Assembly: GCA_017412055.1 (NCBI GenBank)
Contig: JAFQOW010000014.1
Location: 1-45,621, forward strand
Length of the DNA stretch: 45,621 nt
Source: Lachnospiraceae bacterium
GTDB taxonomy: Bacteria; Bacillota; Clostridia; Lachnospirales; Lachnospiraceae
Direction: 5' to 3'
Position numbers and translations under genes: made by a program. Numbering within the stretch: the stretch's first letter is position 1; each line of letters starts with the position of its first letter. The notes beneath the pieces are model-generated. The model saw only the letters and a program-made list of their open reading frames with translations. It did no database searches and had not been told where the DNA came from. This document shows positions 33,056 through 42,164 of the stretch, in pieces.

Positions 33056-35956
33056 TTACTTCACGTCCACTTTATTTTCATCAAGCTTCTGTACAAATTC
33101 ATTCTCTGGAATCGGTTTAGAATAAAAATATCCTTGTGCCACATATGCACCAATTTCTTTCATCAATTCAACATCATTTTCGTTTTCTACACCTTCACAC
33201 ACAACCTGTGCTTCCAATTCCTTTGTAAGCTTTACGATACCTCTCATTATCTTAACCTGTCTGTCTCTATCCTCTTGATTCAATAAAAATGAACGGTCAA
33301 GCTTGATAACTGACGCTGGTATCTGTTCAAATACTCCAAGTGAGGAATAACCTGCTCCAAAGTCATCAATCGATAATCTAAAACCTTTTTCCTTTATTAT
33401 ATCCAACGTTTTCTTAACCATATTGTGCTGAAGTTCTTCCACAACCAAGGTCTCTGTTATCTCTATCTCGATTAAATCCTTCGGAATATTATACTTATTT
33501 AGTACTGCCTCAAATTTTTCAGCAAAACCACTTCTTACGAAATGCATTCTTGAAAAATTACATGAAACCACTACAACTTTCTTATTTTCGTCCATTCTTC
33601 TTCTTATAAGCTTACATACACTTTCAAATACGAAGAAATCAATGTCTATAATTCTACCAGTCTGTTCATAATATGGAACAAAAAAACCTGGTGCCTTGAT
33701 TCGTCCACCATCCGTAGGGTCTGCAAATCTTACCAGTGCCTCTGCTCCTACTATCTGTCCTGTTCTTATATCAACCTTGCTCTGATAAAATACTACAAAG
33801 TCTTTGTTCACATCTACTGCTTCTAAAAGCTTTTCTTTTTCATGGCGTTCTTTTATAATAACTTCTAGATTTTCATCATAATATTTGATTGCTTCTGTCT
33901 TACTATCACTGATATGTTCCAACGCCTGATGTGCATAATTTGCTGCTAATCTTAAATCCTGTTCATTATCCTGCAAGTAATATACACCAAATTGAACCTT
34001 CATCTTATTATCTGTAGTTTTCTTAATATGCTTCTCTATAGATTTACGAAGATTTTCTAGTCTTTCTTCAAAATCCTCCTTATTATCATAACCAAGTAGC
34101 AAACAAAATCTGTCGCCCTGCTGTCTAGCACATATTTCTGTATTTTTGTCAATGTTCTTATTTATTACATCTATAATACACTTTATAATTTTCTCACCAG
34201 CACTCCAGCCATAGATAATATTATATCTTCTAAATTGAGATATATTTGTATTTACCACTGCATATGCTTGTCTAGCCTCTGGTAATATACGATGTTCACC
34301 CCAGAATATAAGATAATTCATATTCCAGATATCATATACACTATCTCTATACATAAGCTTCTGTATCTTCTTGCCATCATTGATAATATGTCTCGCTACT
34401 AATACGATAACAATTATCAAAATAAACAAAAGCGCAATGATAATCATACTGTTTTCTTGTATAAATTCTCCTAAGTTAAATGGCTTGTATTCGCCTTCCT
34501 TAAGTACATATTCATTTATTTCGTTTGATTCTATAGTAGAAATAATCTTTGATAAAATACCCACAAGTTGCTTATCTGTATTTTTATTCATAATCATCGA
34601 AGCTGTATATTGTCCACTTAAAGCATTCTCTATTTCAAGATTTCTATTTTTATAATTATTCTTAATTACATTTTCAGCATAATATCCATCAACTAATACC
34701 GCATCAACATTATTCTTTCTCAATTCTTTAAAGCATTCATTCTGGTTATCACATTTTATAACAGTAAGTTCATCTATATCTATGAAATTATGTGACTCAT
34801 CTAAATACATATCAACTATAGCGATAGATTTTATGTTTTTAACATTCTTATCCTTATCATGAACCAATACAAGTGGAGAACTTACGTAATCACAAAGCTT
34901 TATATAATCATAATTATCTGAAATACTCTTAGAAATCACACTGTAAGACAGCATACTTATCTCACCTGCTTCCAAAGCCTCCATAGCCTCTTCAACAGAA
35001 CTATAACCTATATATTTTGCTGATACACCGATACTTCTCAAAGATTCAAGGATAAGATTTTTTGTTAATCCCTTAAATTCTCCATCTTTATCATAGGAAA
35101 ATGGATAATTATCAGATAAATATCCTATATTAATCTCATCCATTGTTTCTATATATTTCTTTTCTTCTATAGTGAGTAATGAAGCGTTATCAAATCTATT
35201 ATAATAAAACTCATTCATCAACTCTGATTCTAAATCTGGTCTTTTTAGCTTTACATCTGTTATGGCCTTATTAAGTTCAGCCATCATTTCATCATTACCC
35301 TTATATGAAATATAATAAAATTGTCTTGGCGCAAACCTTCCTATAAGTCTATGTCCATCCTTTACCTCTGTAAAAGTATGTGCATAAGCCTGAATCTCTC
35401 CTTTATCTAATGCTTCCTGCATCTTACTTGTAGATTCAAACTCTATTACATTTGGATTGGCTACACCATTATCATTCATATATTCAAATAATTCTTTATT
35501 TCTTACATACCCCTTAACCATACCTATCTTCACATCAGCTATGGCTTCAAAATCCTCATAGGCAAGAACACTATTGCTTTTTGTGGCTATGACACCAAAG
35601 GTATATCCACTAGATAATTCAGCATAATCAAACTTTAACGCTCTCTCTTCTGAAAACTGAGCTGAACCTACCAAGTCTATTTCCTTATTTTCCAGACGAA
35701 TAAGGGCATCCTCCCAGCTATCACATTCTACATATTCAATATCCCAACCCGCGTATTCCTTTATGGCATCTAAATATCTAACATCCATACCATCATAAGA
35801 ACCATCTCTATCTATAATATGGTAACCTTCCATAGGAAAGAATCCTACTTTAACTTTTCTATTATTCTCAGCATATGTATCTACTATAAATAATGACGTA
35901 ACAATAGTAAAAAATACAACTAAAAAGCTGACTAAAAATATCTTTTTACCCTTCAT
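33056..35956 (-). CDS. SBP-SBP-TM-GGDEF-EAL protein, likely c-di-GMP phosphodiesterase
   Basis: After an N-terminal signal anchor (IFLVSFLVVFFTIVTSLFIV) come two type-3 periplasmic solute-binding domains (VKVGFFPMEGYHIIDRDG, and later INIGYLSDNYPFSYDKDG), a membrane helix near 500-520 (IIIALLFILIIVIVLVARHI), a GGDEF domain whose signature reads QQGDRF, and an EAL domain with GAEALVRFAD, DDFGAGYSSL and CEGVEN. The intact EAL suggests c-di-GMP hydrolysis; the altered GGDEF is probably regulatory. The outer domains should sense an amino-acid-like ligand. ATG at 35956 follows GGAGATTTGTAT. It precedes the cysteine desulfidase gene by 14 bp, which makes an amino acid ligand attractive. Confidence 0.9.
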   Translation of the reverse strand: MKGKKIFLVSFLVVFFTIVTSLFIVDTYAENNRKVKVGFFPMEGYHIIDRDGSYDGMDVRYLDAIKEYAGWDIEYVECDSWEDALIRLENKEIDLVGSAQFSEERALKFDYAELSSGYTFGVIATKSNSVLAYEDFEAIADVKIGMVKGYVRNKELFEYMNDNGVANPNVIEFESTSKMQEALDKGEIQAYAHTFTEVKDGHRLIGRFAPRQFYYISYKGNDEMMAELNKAITDVKLKRPDLESELMNEFYYNRFDNASLLTIEEKKYIETMDEINIGYLSDNYPFSYDKDGEFKGLTKNLILESLRSIGVSAKYIGYSSVEEAMEALEAGEISMLSYSVISKSISDNYDYIKLCDYVSSPLVLVHDKDKNVKNIKSIAIVDMYLDESHNFIDIDELTVIKCDNQNECFKELRKNNVDAVLVDGYYAENVIKNNYKNRNLEIENALSGQYTASMIMNKNTDKQLVGILSKIISTIESNEINEYVLKEGEYKPFNLGEFIQENSMIIIALLFILIIVIVLVARHIINDGKKIQKLMYRDSVYDIWNMNYLIFWGEHRILPEARQAYAVVNTNISQFRRYNIIYGWSAGEKIIKCIIDVINKNIDKNTEICARQQGDRFCLLLGYDNKEDFEERLENLRKSIEKHIKKTTDNKMKVQFGVYYLQDNEQDLRLAANYAHQALEHISDSKTEAIKYYDENLEVIIKERHEKEKLLEAVDVNKDFVVFYQSKVDIRTGQIVGAEALVRFADPTDGGRIKAPGFFVPYYEQTGRIIDIDFFVFESVCKLIRRRMDENKKVVVVSCNFSRMHFVRSGFAEKFEAVLNKYNIPKDLIEIEITETLVVEELQHNMVKKTLDIIKEKGFRLSIDDFGAGYSSLGVFEQIPASVIKLDRSFLLNQEDRDRQVKIMRGIVKLTKELEAQVVCEGVENENDVELMKEIGAYVAQGYFYSKPIPENEFVQKLDENKVDVK

Positions 35957-36002
35957 ATACAAATCTCCAAATATTAATTTTTTCACATTACATATATGTT
36001 GT

Positions 36003-36031
36003 ATTTTATACTATTATCAAAAAAATGTAAA
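36003..36031 (-). promoter_or_regulatory. Promoter of the GGDEF-EAL gene
   Basis: Minus-strand TTTACA (36026-36031), 17 bases and TAAAAT (36003-36008). Confidence 0.65.
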
Positions 36032-36076
36032 CCACCTAGCATAAAATAATTATAATTATTAGAAAAAATTGTACAA

Positions 36077-36106
36077 AAAATTCGTCCTTACAAAAGGACG
36101 AATTTT
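36077..36106 (-). terminator. Terminator of the phosphofructokinase gene
   Basis: AAAATTCGTCCTT (36077-36089) and AAGGACGAATTTT (36094-36106) form a perfect 13-bp stem with a four-base loop, 12 bp after the stop; the minus-strand tail is TTTTTT-like. Confidence 0.85.
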
Positions 36107-36117
36107 AAATTATAGCC

Positions 36118-37347
36118 TTATTTAAGTAACATATACTGTGGAACACCATCCACATAGATATTTGATATCTCTCCTTGAACCAATGGCTTAAGATACTTAA
36201 TCATATCTTCCTTTACACCATTGCCTTCTTCATTTATCCACTCTACTGGCACTTTCTTTTCCATATTTGCAACCTGTTTAATATCTACAGAAGTATACTC
36301 TACCTGATAATTTTCTGTATCTTTTCTCACAAGAGATGACATCTGACCACTTATACCTTCTACTGCATACTTAACTGCATATGCACCTAACTCCTGCGAC
36401 TCTTCAATATCTATCTTAGACATTACATGAGACGCACATCTTTGTAATAAATTAAGCTCAATTGAGCGAACCTTACAACCTATCTGCGCTCTTACAGCTT
36501 CTTCTAACACTTTACCTGTACCAGTAAGCTTTGTATGTCCAAATACATCCTTCTCTATTTTATCCTGAGCCTGTTCACAGATATATCTTCCATCCTCATC
36601 ATGAACACCTTCACTGACAGCAACCATAACTGCTGTATGGTTATTAAGGGCTTCCTTTACATCTGCGATAAACTTATCTATACTAAATGTTCTTTCCTCA
36701 AGGTAAATTAAATATGGAACCTGGTCATTTGTACCCTCTGCTAATGCCGCTGCTGCTGTAAGCCATCCTGCATGACGTCCCATCATCTCTACGATAATTA
36801 CATTCTTTGTATCATACACAACAGCTTCTCTCTCAAGCTCTGAAAATACAGTTGCAATATATTTTGCTGCAGAACCAAAGCCTGGACAATGGTCAATTCC
36901 ACATAAATCATTATCTATAGTCTTAGGAGCTCCTATAACCTTTACATCATCTACATTATTCTTCTTACAGTACTCTGATATTTTATATACTGTATCCATA
37001 GAATCATTTCCGCCTATGTATATAAAATAACCAATATTATGCTTATAGAATATATCAATTATCTGCTTATACTGCGAATCATCTTCATTTATATCCTTAA
37101 GCTTAAATCTACATGAACCAAGCGCTGCTGCTGGTGTACGACTTAACATATCTCTCTTCTCAGCCGAATCCACTTTCTGAGTTAAATTTACAAACTTCTC
37201 TTCTAAAACACCCTGGATACCATAACAAGCTCCATATACCTCATCTATAGAACCTGACTTTATCGCCGCGTCGATAACTCCTGCTAATGTAGCATTAATC
37301 GCTGCTGTTGGTCCACCTGACTGTGCTACTAATAAATTTTTCTTCAT
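36118..37347 (-). CDS. pfp: 6-phosphofructokinase, pyrophosphate-dependent type
   Basis: PFK motifs are AQSGGPTAAIN (8-18), GGNDSMDT (112-119), APKTIDNDLCGID (140-152) and MMGRHAGW near 190. In ATP enzymes the two diagnostic positions read GGDGS and PGTIDND; Asp in GGNDS and Lys in PKTIDND are the marks of pyrophosphate-using enzymes. The 409-aa length fits this group. It phosphorylates fructose 6-phosphate with PPi, reversibly, in glycolysis. It has its own promoter and terminator, so it is a single-gene unit. PPi use is inferred from the two residues. Confidence 0.88.
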   Translation of the reverse strand: MKKNLLVAQSGGPTAAINATLAGVIDAAIKSGSIDEVYGACYGIQGVLEEKFVNLTQKVDSAEKRDMLSRTPAAALGSCRFKLKDINEDDSQYKQIIDIFYKHNIGYFIYIGGNDSMDTVYKISEYCKKNNVDDVKVIGAPKTIDNDLCGIDHCPGFGSAAKYIATVFSELEREAVVYDTKNVIIVEMMGRHAGWLTAAAALAEGTNDQVPYLIYLEERTFSIDKFIADVKEALNNHTAVMVAVSEGVHDEDGRYICEQAQDKIEKDVFGHTKLTGTGKVLEEAVRAQIGCKVRSIELNLLQRCASHVMSKIDIEESQELGAYAVKYAVEGISGQMSSLVRKDTENYQVEYTSVDIKQVANMEKKVPVEWINEEGNGVKEDMIKYLKPLVQGEISNIYVDGVPQYMLLK

Positions 37348-37398
37348 GCTCTAGCTCCTTTATCATATTGCATTTAATTACTATTTATTGCCTGCGTT

Positions 37399-37427
37399 AT
37401 ATTAGCATAAATCACTAACAATTACAA
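37399..37427 (-). promoter_or_regulatory. Promoter of the phosphofructokinase gene
   Basis: Minus-strand TTGTAA (37422-37427), 17 bases and TAATAT (37399-37404), 51 bp before the ATG. Confidence 0.6.
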
Positions 37428-37439
37428 TCGTAACTTAAT

Positions 37440-37697
37440 TTATTTGTCAAAATCAATCTCAATTCTCTTATCACCTTCTACAATTGTGAGAATTGAAAGG
37501 TTAAACTCTTCTTCCATAACTACAATTGTATATTCAAATACTACATCATCAAAAAACTTAGAAATACAAAGGTAAGTTCCTGGCTCCTTGTCATCAATCT
37601 GCTCGCAAATATCATCATATACGTCTGCACCATTAACTTCTCTTAAAAAGCCTGCATCTTTTATTTTTTTCTCTATCGCTCTATAAATCTGTTCCAC
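37440..37697 (-). CDS. Conserved-looking 85-aa protein
   Basis: The product starts with a helix (EQIYRAIEKKIKDAG), then alternates acidic loops and beta strands (TYLCISKFFDDVVFEYTIVV, LSILTIVEGDKRIEIDFDK). It is cytosolic and acidic. The start is GTG after AAAGGAG. It lies upstream of the PFK gene on the same strand but is separated from it by the PFK promoter. No family is recognised. Confidence 0.65.
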   Translation of the reverse strand: MEQIYRAIEKKIKDAGFLREVNGADVYDDICEQIDDKEPGTYLCISKFFDDVVFEYTIVVMEEEFNLSILTIVEGDKRIEIDFDK

Positions 37698-37783
37698 TTT
37701 TATTTTCTCCTTTTCACTTTATATTTCTAATAATACTTCCAGGTTATAACTTAGTCAATTATAACTTGCTAACATAAATAACT

Positions 37784-37812
37784 TTGACATATTTTGCCAC
37801 ATAGAGTAAAAT
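37784..37812 (+). promoter_or_regulatory. Promoter of the diguanylate cyclase gene
   Basis: TTGACA (37784-37789), 17 bases and TAAAAT (37807-37812) on the plus strand, 36 bp before the chosen ATG. Confidence 0.75.
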
Positions 37813-37848
37813 GTTACCATAATTATGATTATGAAAGAAGGAAATTTT

Positions 37849-38982
37849 ATGGCATTGTTAAAAGAATCTGCAGCACTTATGAGACCTGAATTCAATAAAA
37901 ATCCAGAAATTACAGCCAATAGATATGCCATTCGATGTAACACAATCACTCAAGGTATACTATTTATTATTTATTTCCTAAATGCTTTAAACATTTTCAT
38001 AATCGATTTACGTGTAACCACAATTGCTTTAATATCTTCCCTAATTGTTTATCTACTAGGTTTAAGCATTTGTTTAAAATTTAATTTATCCAAGCCTTGG
38101 ATGAAATACTACATTATAACTTGGACTGTAGTTCTTATAACCTGTATTACGACAGCTTTTACTTATCACGCGGTAATAGCTAGTGTATTACCTATTATAT
38201 ATACAATAATGTATTCCTCAGATAAGTTTAAAAGGTATACAATTATAGCTGTTATTATTAGCACAATTATCACTATTTACGTCGGTTATTTTGTAGGTAT
38301 ATGCGATGCTAACATGGTATTACTTACAGCATCACCTTATTCAGAATATGTAGGCCTCAACAATACATTTTTACTAACAAAAATGAATGATAGCCTACCA
38401 TTAACACTAACATTGTTTTATGTACTTCCTCGTAGTATTTTATATATTGGAATATCAATTGTTTGCTCAAAAATCTCTAAAATCATTACAGAAAACACTA
38501 ACTATGCTACAGAAATGAGACATTTAGCAGAACGTGACCAAATGACTGGTGCCTATACAAAGAGTAAATACATATCTATGATAGAAAGCGAATATAAATA
38601 CGAAAAATCTATTGGTATTATATATTGGGATATTAACTATCTTAAACATGTAAATGATACTTTAGGCCACGAATATGGCGATAAACTTATATTTGGTATT
38701 GCCAACTCAATTCGTAAATTCAACAACGAAAATGATAAAACTTATCGTATTGGCGGCGATGAATTTGTAATGGTAATGCGTGGTGCAACAGAAAAATCTG
38801 TTAAAGATAAGATTAAAAAATGGAATGAATCAATAAAAAATGCCGAGCCTATCGGCGACATTCCTCTATCAGCATCCTACGGATATGCTTGGGGCGAAGG
38901 AAAAAATATCGACCAAGTAATCCGCAATGCAGATCAGATGATGTACGACAATAAGCGTCAGCATCATAAAGCTAATAACTAA
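37849..38982 (+). CDS. Membrane-bound diguanylate cyclase (GGDEF)
   Basis: The N-terminal about 210 residues contain six probable membrane helices (for example GILFIIYFLNALNIFIIDL and IIAVIISTIITIYVGYFVG). The C-terminal GGDEF domain has RDQMTGAYTKSKY, DINYLKHVNDTLGHEYGD and the active site YRIGGDEFVMVMRG. It should make c-di-GMP from GTP. No RxxD inhibitory site precedes GGDEF. ATG at 37849 follows AAGGAAATTTT; the ORF is open from 37825. It is the only complete plus-strand gene of the core half and ends against the amidohydrolase gene, inside which its terminator lies. Confidence 0.9.
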   Translation: MALLKESAALMRPEFNKNPEITANRYAIRCNTITQGILFIIYFLNALNIFIIDLRVTTIALISSLIVYLLGLSICLKFNLSKPWMKYYIITWTVVLITCITTAFTYHAVIASVLPIIYTIMYSSDKFKRYTIIAVIISTIITIYVGYFVGICDANMVLLTASPYSEYVGLNNTFLLTKMNDSLPLTLTLFYVLPRSILYIGISIVCSKISKIITENTNYATEMRHLAERDQMTGAYTKSKYISMIESEYKYEKSIGIIYWDINYLKHVNDTLGHEYGDKLIFGIANSIRKFNNENDKTYRIGGDEFVMVMRGATEKSVKDKIKKWNESIKNAEPIGDIPLSASYGYAWGEGKNIDQVIRNADQMMYDNKRQHHKANN

Positions 38983-38998
38983 ATATATATTTTTTATC

Positions 38999-39805
38999 CT
39001 ATATTCCAAGCAGATTCTTGGCGTTTATGCCAAGAATCTGCTCTTTTTCTTTATCACTTATAGGAAGATTCTTTATAAATTCTACTGAATCCTTTTGTGA
39101 TGTCCACGGACTATCTGAACCAAATAATATCTTATCAGTTCCGTGGTTTTTCGCAATTCTTAAGAACTGCTCTTCTTCAATTCTTCCAACTAAAAATGAT
39201 GTATCAAAGTAAACCTTCTCACCTACAAGGTACTCTTCTACCATGTCCCACTGAGAATAGCCACCATAATGGGCTAATATAAGCTTCTCAGCCTGTGTTT
39301 CTTTAAGCATTGCTAATGCTTTATCTGGTGGACAATGGACTGGTTCTGGCAACCCTATATCAACGCCAGCATGGACAAGAATTGCTAAATCCAGCTCACT
39401 AGCCTTATAGATTATATTAAGATATTTTTTATCATCTATCATAGTTCTCTGATAGTCAGGATGAAGCTTAATCCCTTTGATACCCATATCCTTTATATCC
39501 TTAAGATGCGAGATATAGTTTTCATCATCTGGATGTATACCACCAAAGGATATTATCTTTGTTTCACCTTCTTGACATCTTTCATTCAGATATGCTGCAT
39601 ACTTATTTACACTGTCAAACTGTTCAACCTTTGTGACAACTGGCATAACTACCGAATAATCAATACCTGCATCAAGTGTTGATTCTTGTAAACCTGACAA
39701 CATACCGTTTGTAGAAGCATTAATCCCTGCCTTTTCTTCAAGGTTAGCAATACTTCTAGGAGCTATCTTTTCAGGAAATATATGTGTATGTATGTCTATT
39801 ATCAT
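38999..39805 (-). CDS. Amidohydrolase-superfamily protein (TIM barrel)
   Basis: The 268-aa protein has the metal-site pattern of small amidohydrolases: MIIDIHTHIFPEK at the start, GIKLHPDYQ, LVHAGVD, LILAHYGG and FGSDSPW near the end. It ends in the family-typical QILGINAKNLLGI. ATG at 39805 is preferred; a GTG three codons earlier would overlap the ACT gene. It is the last gene of the aromatic 2-oxoacid operon, which suggests an aromatic or amide substrate, but the reaction cannot be predicted. Confidence 0.85.
   Translation of the reverse strand: MIIDIHTHIFPEKIAPRSIANLEEKAGINASTNGMLSGLQESTLDAGIDYSVVMPVVTKVEQFDSVNKYAAYLNERCQEGETKIISFGGIHPDDENYISHLKDIKDMGIKGIKLHPDYQRTMIDDKKYLNIIYKASELDLAILVHAGVDIGLPEPVHCPPDKALAMLKETQAEKLILAHYGGYSQWDMVEEYLVGEKVYFDTSFLVGRIEEEQFLRIAKNHGTDKILFGSDSPWTSQKDSVEFIKNLPISDKEKEQILGINAKNLLGI
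39009..39052 (+). terminator. Terminator of the diguanylate cyclase gene, inside the convergent gene
   Basis: AGCAGATTCTTGGC (39009-39022) and GCCAAGAATCTGCT (39029-39042) form a perfect 14-bp stem with a GTTTAT loop, followed by CTTTTTCTTT. It lies 26 bp after the cyclase stop and within the last codons of the amidohydrolase on the other strand. Confidence 0.85.
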
Positions 39806-39806
39806 A

Positions 39807-40244
39807 TTATACACTCTTAAGTTCTTCTATTTCTTTTGATGTTAAGAACTCTGCTCCTTCCTTTTGAAGAAGTAATGCTGCTTCCTCAGCAGTAGATGTC
39901 TTAATAACTATTGTAGCATCATCATTTTTTGTTGCCAATGCATACATATATTCTACATTAATACCAGCCTTACAGATAATATCAAGAACCTCCTGTAATT
40001 CTCCTGCTTTATGTTCAACCTTTACAGCTAATACATCTGTGAGCATTGCAGAAAATCCATTATCCTTAAGTACCTTCTTTCCGTCCTCCGGATTAGAAGT
40101 TATCATACGAAGAACTCCATAATCACTTGTATCTGCAAGACTTAATGAGATAATATTGATATTATTATCCTTAAGTGTCTTTAATACTTTTTCAAGACGA
40201 CCTTCTCTATTTTCAATAAATACTGATAACTGTTTAATAAACAT
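39807..40244 (-). CDS. Protein with two ACT domains
   Basis: Two ACT-like repeats are seen: residues about 3-65 (KQLSVFIENREGRLEKVLKT, followed by NINIISLSLADTSDYGVLRM) and about 72-138 (VLAVKVEHKAGELQEVLDII, INVEYMYA). ACT domains bind amino acids and regulate. Proteins of this type commonly sit beside phenylacetate-CoA ligase in anaerobes, as here (21 bp downstream of paaK, AAGGAGG site). An aromatic amino acid ligand is a reasonable guess. Confidence 0.85.
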   Translation of the reverse strand: MFIKQLSVFIENREGRLEKVLKTLKDNNINIISLSLADTSDYGVLRMITSNPEDGKKVLKDNGFSAMLTDVLAVKVEHKAGELQEVLDIICKAGINVEYMYALATKNDDATIVIKTSTAEEAALLLQKEGAEFLTSKEIEELKSV

Positions 40245-40265
40245 AGCTACACCTCCTTATAAAAA

Positions 40266-41567
40266 TTAATTATCAAACTTACGCTTATCAATTACTCTTA
40301 CAGCCTTGCCCATACTTCTTTCAATAGTCTTTGGCTCTACAAGCTTAATCCTTGCTGAAAGTCCAAGTGCCTGCTGAATTGTATGACCAATTTTCTTTGT
40401 AAGCCCTTCAAGAGCCTTAATCTCATCTGAGAAAAATCTTTCTTCTACTTCTACTAAAATTTCAAGTGTATCCTGATAATTTACTCTATCAACTACTATC
40501 TGATAATTTGGTGTGATGCCATCAACTGTAAGAAGCGCAGCCTCTACCTGGCTTGGGAATACATTGACACCACGGATAATAAGCATATCATCTGAACGAC
40601 CTTTAAATCTTGAGATTCTAGCTGTTGTTCTACCACACTCACACTTTTCATAAGAAAGACTTGTTAAATCCTTTGTTCTATATCTGATAAGTGGAATACC
40701 TTCCTTAGTAAGTGTTGTGATAACGAGCTCACCTGTTTCACCTGGTGCTACTGGCTCTAATGTCTTTGGATCTATAATCTCTGGAAGGAAATGATCCTCA
40801 AATATATGAAGTCCCTTATGATGTATACAATCACATGCTACACCTGGTCCCATAATCTCACTTAAGCCATAGATATCATGAGCATGGATACCAAGACGCT
40901 CTTCGATCTGCATTCTCATATTTTCTGTCCATGGTTCTGCACCATTGATAGTAGCCTTAAGCTTTATCTTATCCTTAACACCCATTTCTTCTATAACTTC
41001 AGCAATATGCATAAGATATGAAGGTGTACACATAAGACCTGTTGCTTTAAAGTCTATCATCATATCGATAAGCTTCTTTGTATTACCAGTAGACATAGGT
41101 ACAACAGTTGCACCAAGATGCTCTGCACCATAGTGGCCACCAAGACCACCTGTAAAAAGACCATAGCCATAAGCAACCTGGATAATATCATCCCTTCCAA
41201 GACCTGCCATTGTACAACATCTAGCCACACATTCTCTCCATACATCTATATCCTTACGAGTATATCCAACTACTGTAGCCTTACCAGTTGTTCCTGATGA
41301 TGCATGAATTCTTACAATATCTGTCTGTGGAGCCGCAAACAATCCAAACGGATAGTTATCTCTTAAATCATCCTTTGTAGTAAATGGAAGCTTATGTAAA
41401 TCTTCAATTCCATTAATATCACCTGGTTCCAAACCGGCCTCTTGCATTTTCTTTCTGTATGGCTCTACATTGTGATAAACTCTGTCAACTATCTTGCGAA
41501 GTCTTGCACTCTGAAGATGATTCATATCTTCACGACTCATACATTCTCTTGCTTCATTCCAAATCAT
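40266..41567 (-). CDS. paaK: Phenylacetate-CoA ligase
   Basis: The 433-aa protein shows the AMP-forming ligase motifs: P-loop-like [16 protein letters not shown] (about 88-103), [16 protein letters not shown], the adenylate motif [10 protein letters not shown], and the ferredoxin-like C-domain start [20 protein letters not shown]. These agree with PaaK. It makes phenylacetyl-CoA (or other aryl-CoA) from the acid, ATP and CoA, or runs backward to conserve energy. It is 27 bp after iorB. Together they link arylpyruvate oxidation to aryl acids. Confidence 0.93.
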   Translation of the reverse strand: MIWNEARECMSREDMNHLQSARLRKIVDRVYHNVEPYRKKMQEAGLEPGDINGIEDLHKLPFTTKDDLRDNYPFGLFAAPQTDIVRIHASSGTTGKATVVGYTRKDIDVWRECVARCCTMAGLGRDDIIQVAYGYGLFTGGLGGHYGAEHLGATVVPMSTGNTKKLIDMMIDFKATGLMCTPSYLMHIAEVIEEMGVKDKIKLKATINGAEPWTENMRMQIEERLGIHAHDIYGLSEIMGPGVACDCIHHKGLHIFEDHFLPEIIDPKTLEPVAPGETGELVITTLTKEGIPLIRYRTKDLTSLSYEKCECGRTTARISRFKGRSDDMLIIRGVNVFPSQVEAALLTVDGITPNYQIVVDRVNYQDTLEILVEVEERFFSDEIKALEGLTKKIGHTIQQALGLSARIKLVEPKTIERSMGKAVRVIDKRKFDN

Positions 41568-41594
41568 TTTGTGTTTCCTCCCAATTAATATTAA

Positions 41595-42164
41595 CTACAT
41601 TTCATAGCCAATTTCAAAAGCTTTCTTATTAATCTCAATTGTCTTAGGTGGCACTGTATTCTCAATTACCTGAAGCCACTGCTCTTTAGAATAATCCATA
41701 TGCTTAGCAGCAATACCTAAAACAATTATGTTAAATACCTTAGAGTTACCAAGCTTCTTAGCTTCTTCCATAGCATTTACTGTAAATACTTTATTATCCT
41801 TCTGTAATTCCTCAATAATTCCTTCTGGATATGTAGCTGCACCTGTAACAACTGTAATCGGGTCAATTCTCTGGTCATTAATAATCATAACGCCATCTTT
41901 TTTTAAGAAATGAGCATATCTCTTAGCCTCAAGACGTTCAAATGCTATGATAACATCTGCACATCCTTCTTCTACTATAGGCTCTGCTACACTTTCACCA
42001 TATCTTACAAATGTAACAACGCTTCCACCACGCTGTGCCATTCCATGCACCTCTGATAGCTTTACATCATAACCTGACGCCATAGCTATACCACCAAGTA
42101 TTCTACTTGTAAGGAGTGTTCCCTGTCCGCCTACGCCGACTATCATAATATTCTTAGTTTCCAT
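41595..42164 (-). CDS. iorB: Indolepyruvate:ferredoxin oxidoreductase beta subunit
   Basis: The 189-aa protein matches IorB/gamma-type subunits: IMIVGVGGQGTLLTSRILGG at the start, then KLSEVHGMAQRGGSVVTFVR. It handles CoA and works with IorA. The start codon overlaps the iorA stop (TAATG), so they are translated together. Length is normal. Substrates of the holoenzyme are arylpyruvates from tryptophan, phenylalanine and tyrosine. Confidence 0.93.
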   Translation of the reverse strand: METKNIMIVGVGGQGTLLTSRILGGIAMASGYDVKLSEVHGMAQRGGSVVTFVRYGESVAEPIVEEGCADVIIAFERLEAKRYAHFLKKDGVMIINDQRIDPITVVTGAATYPEGIIEELQKDNKVFTVNAMEEAKKLGNSKVFNIIVLGIAAKHMDYSKEQWLQVIENTVPPKTIEINKKAFEIGYEM

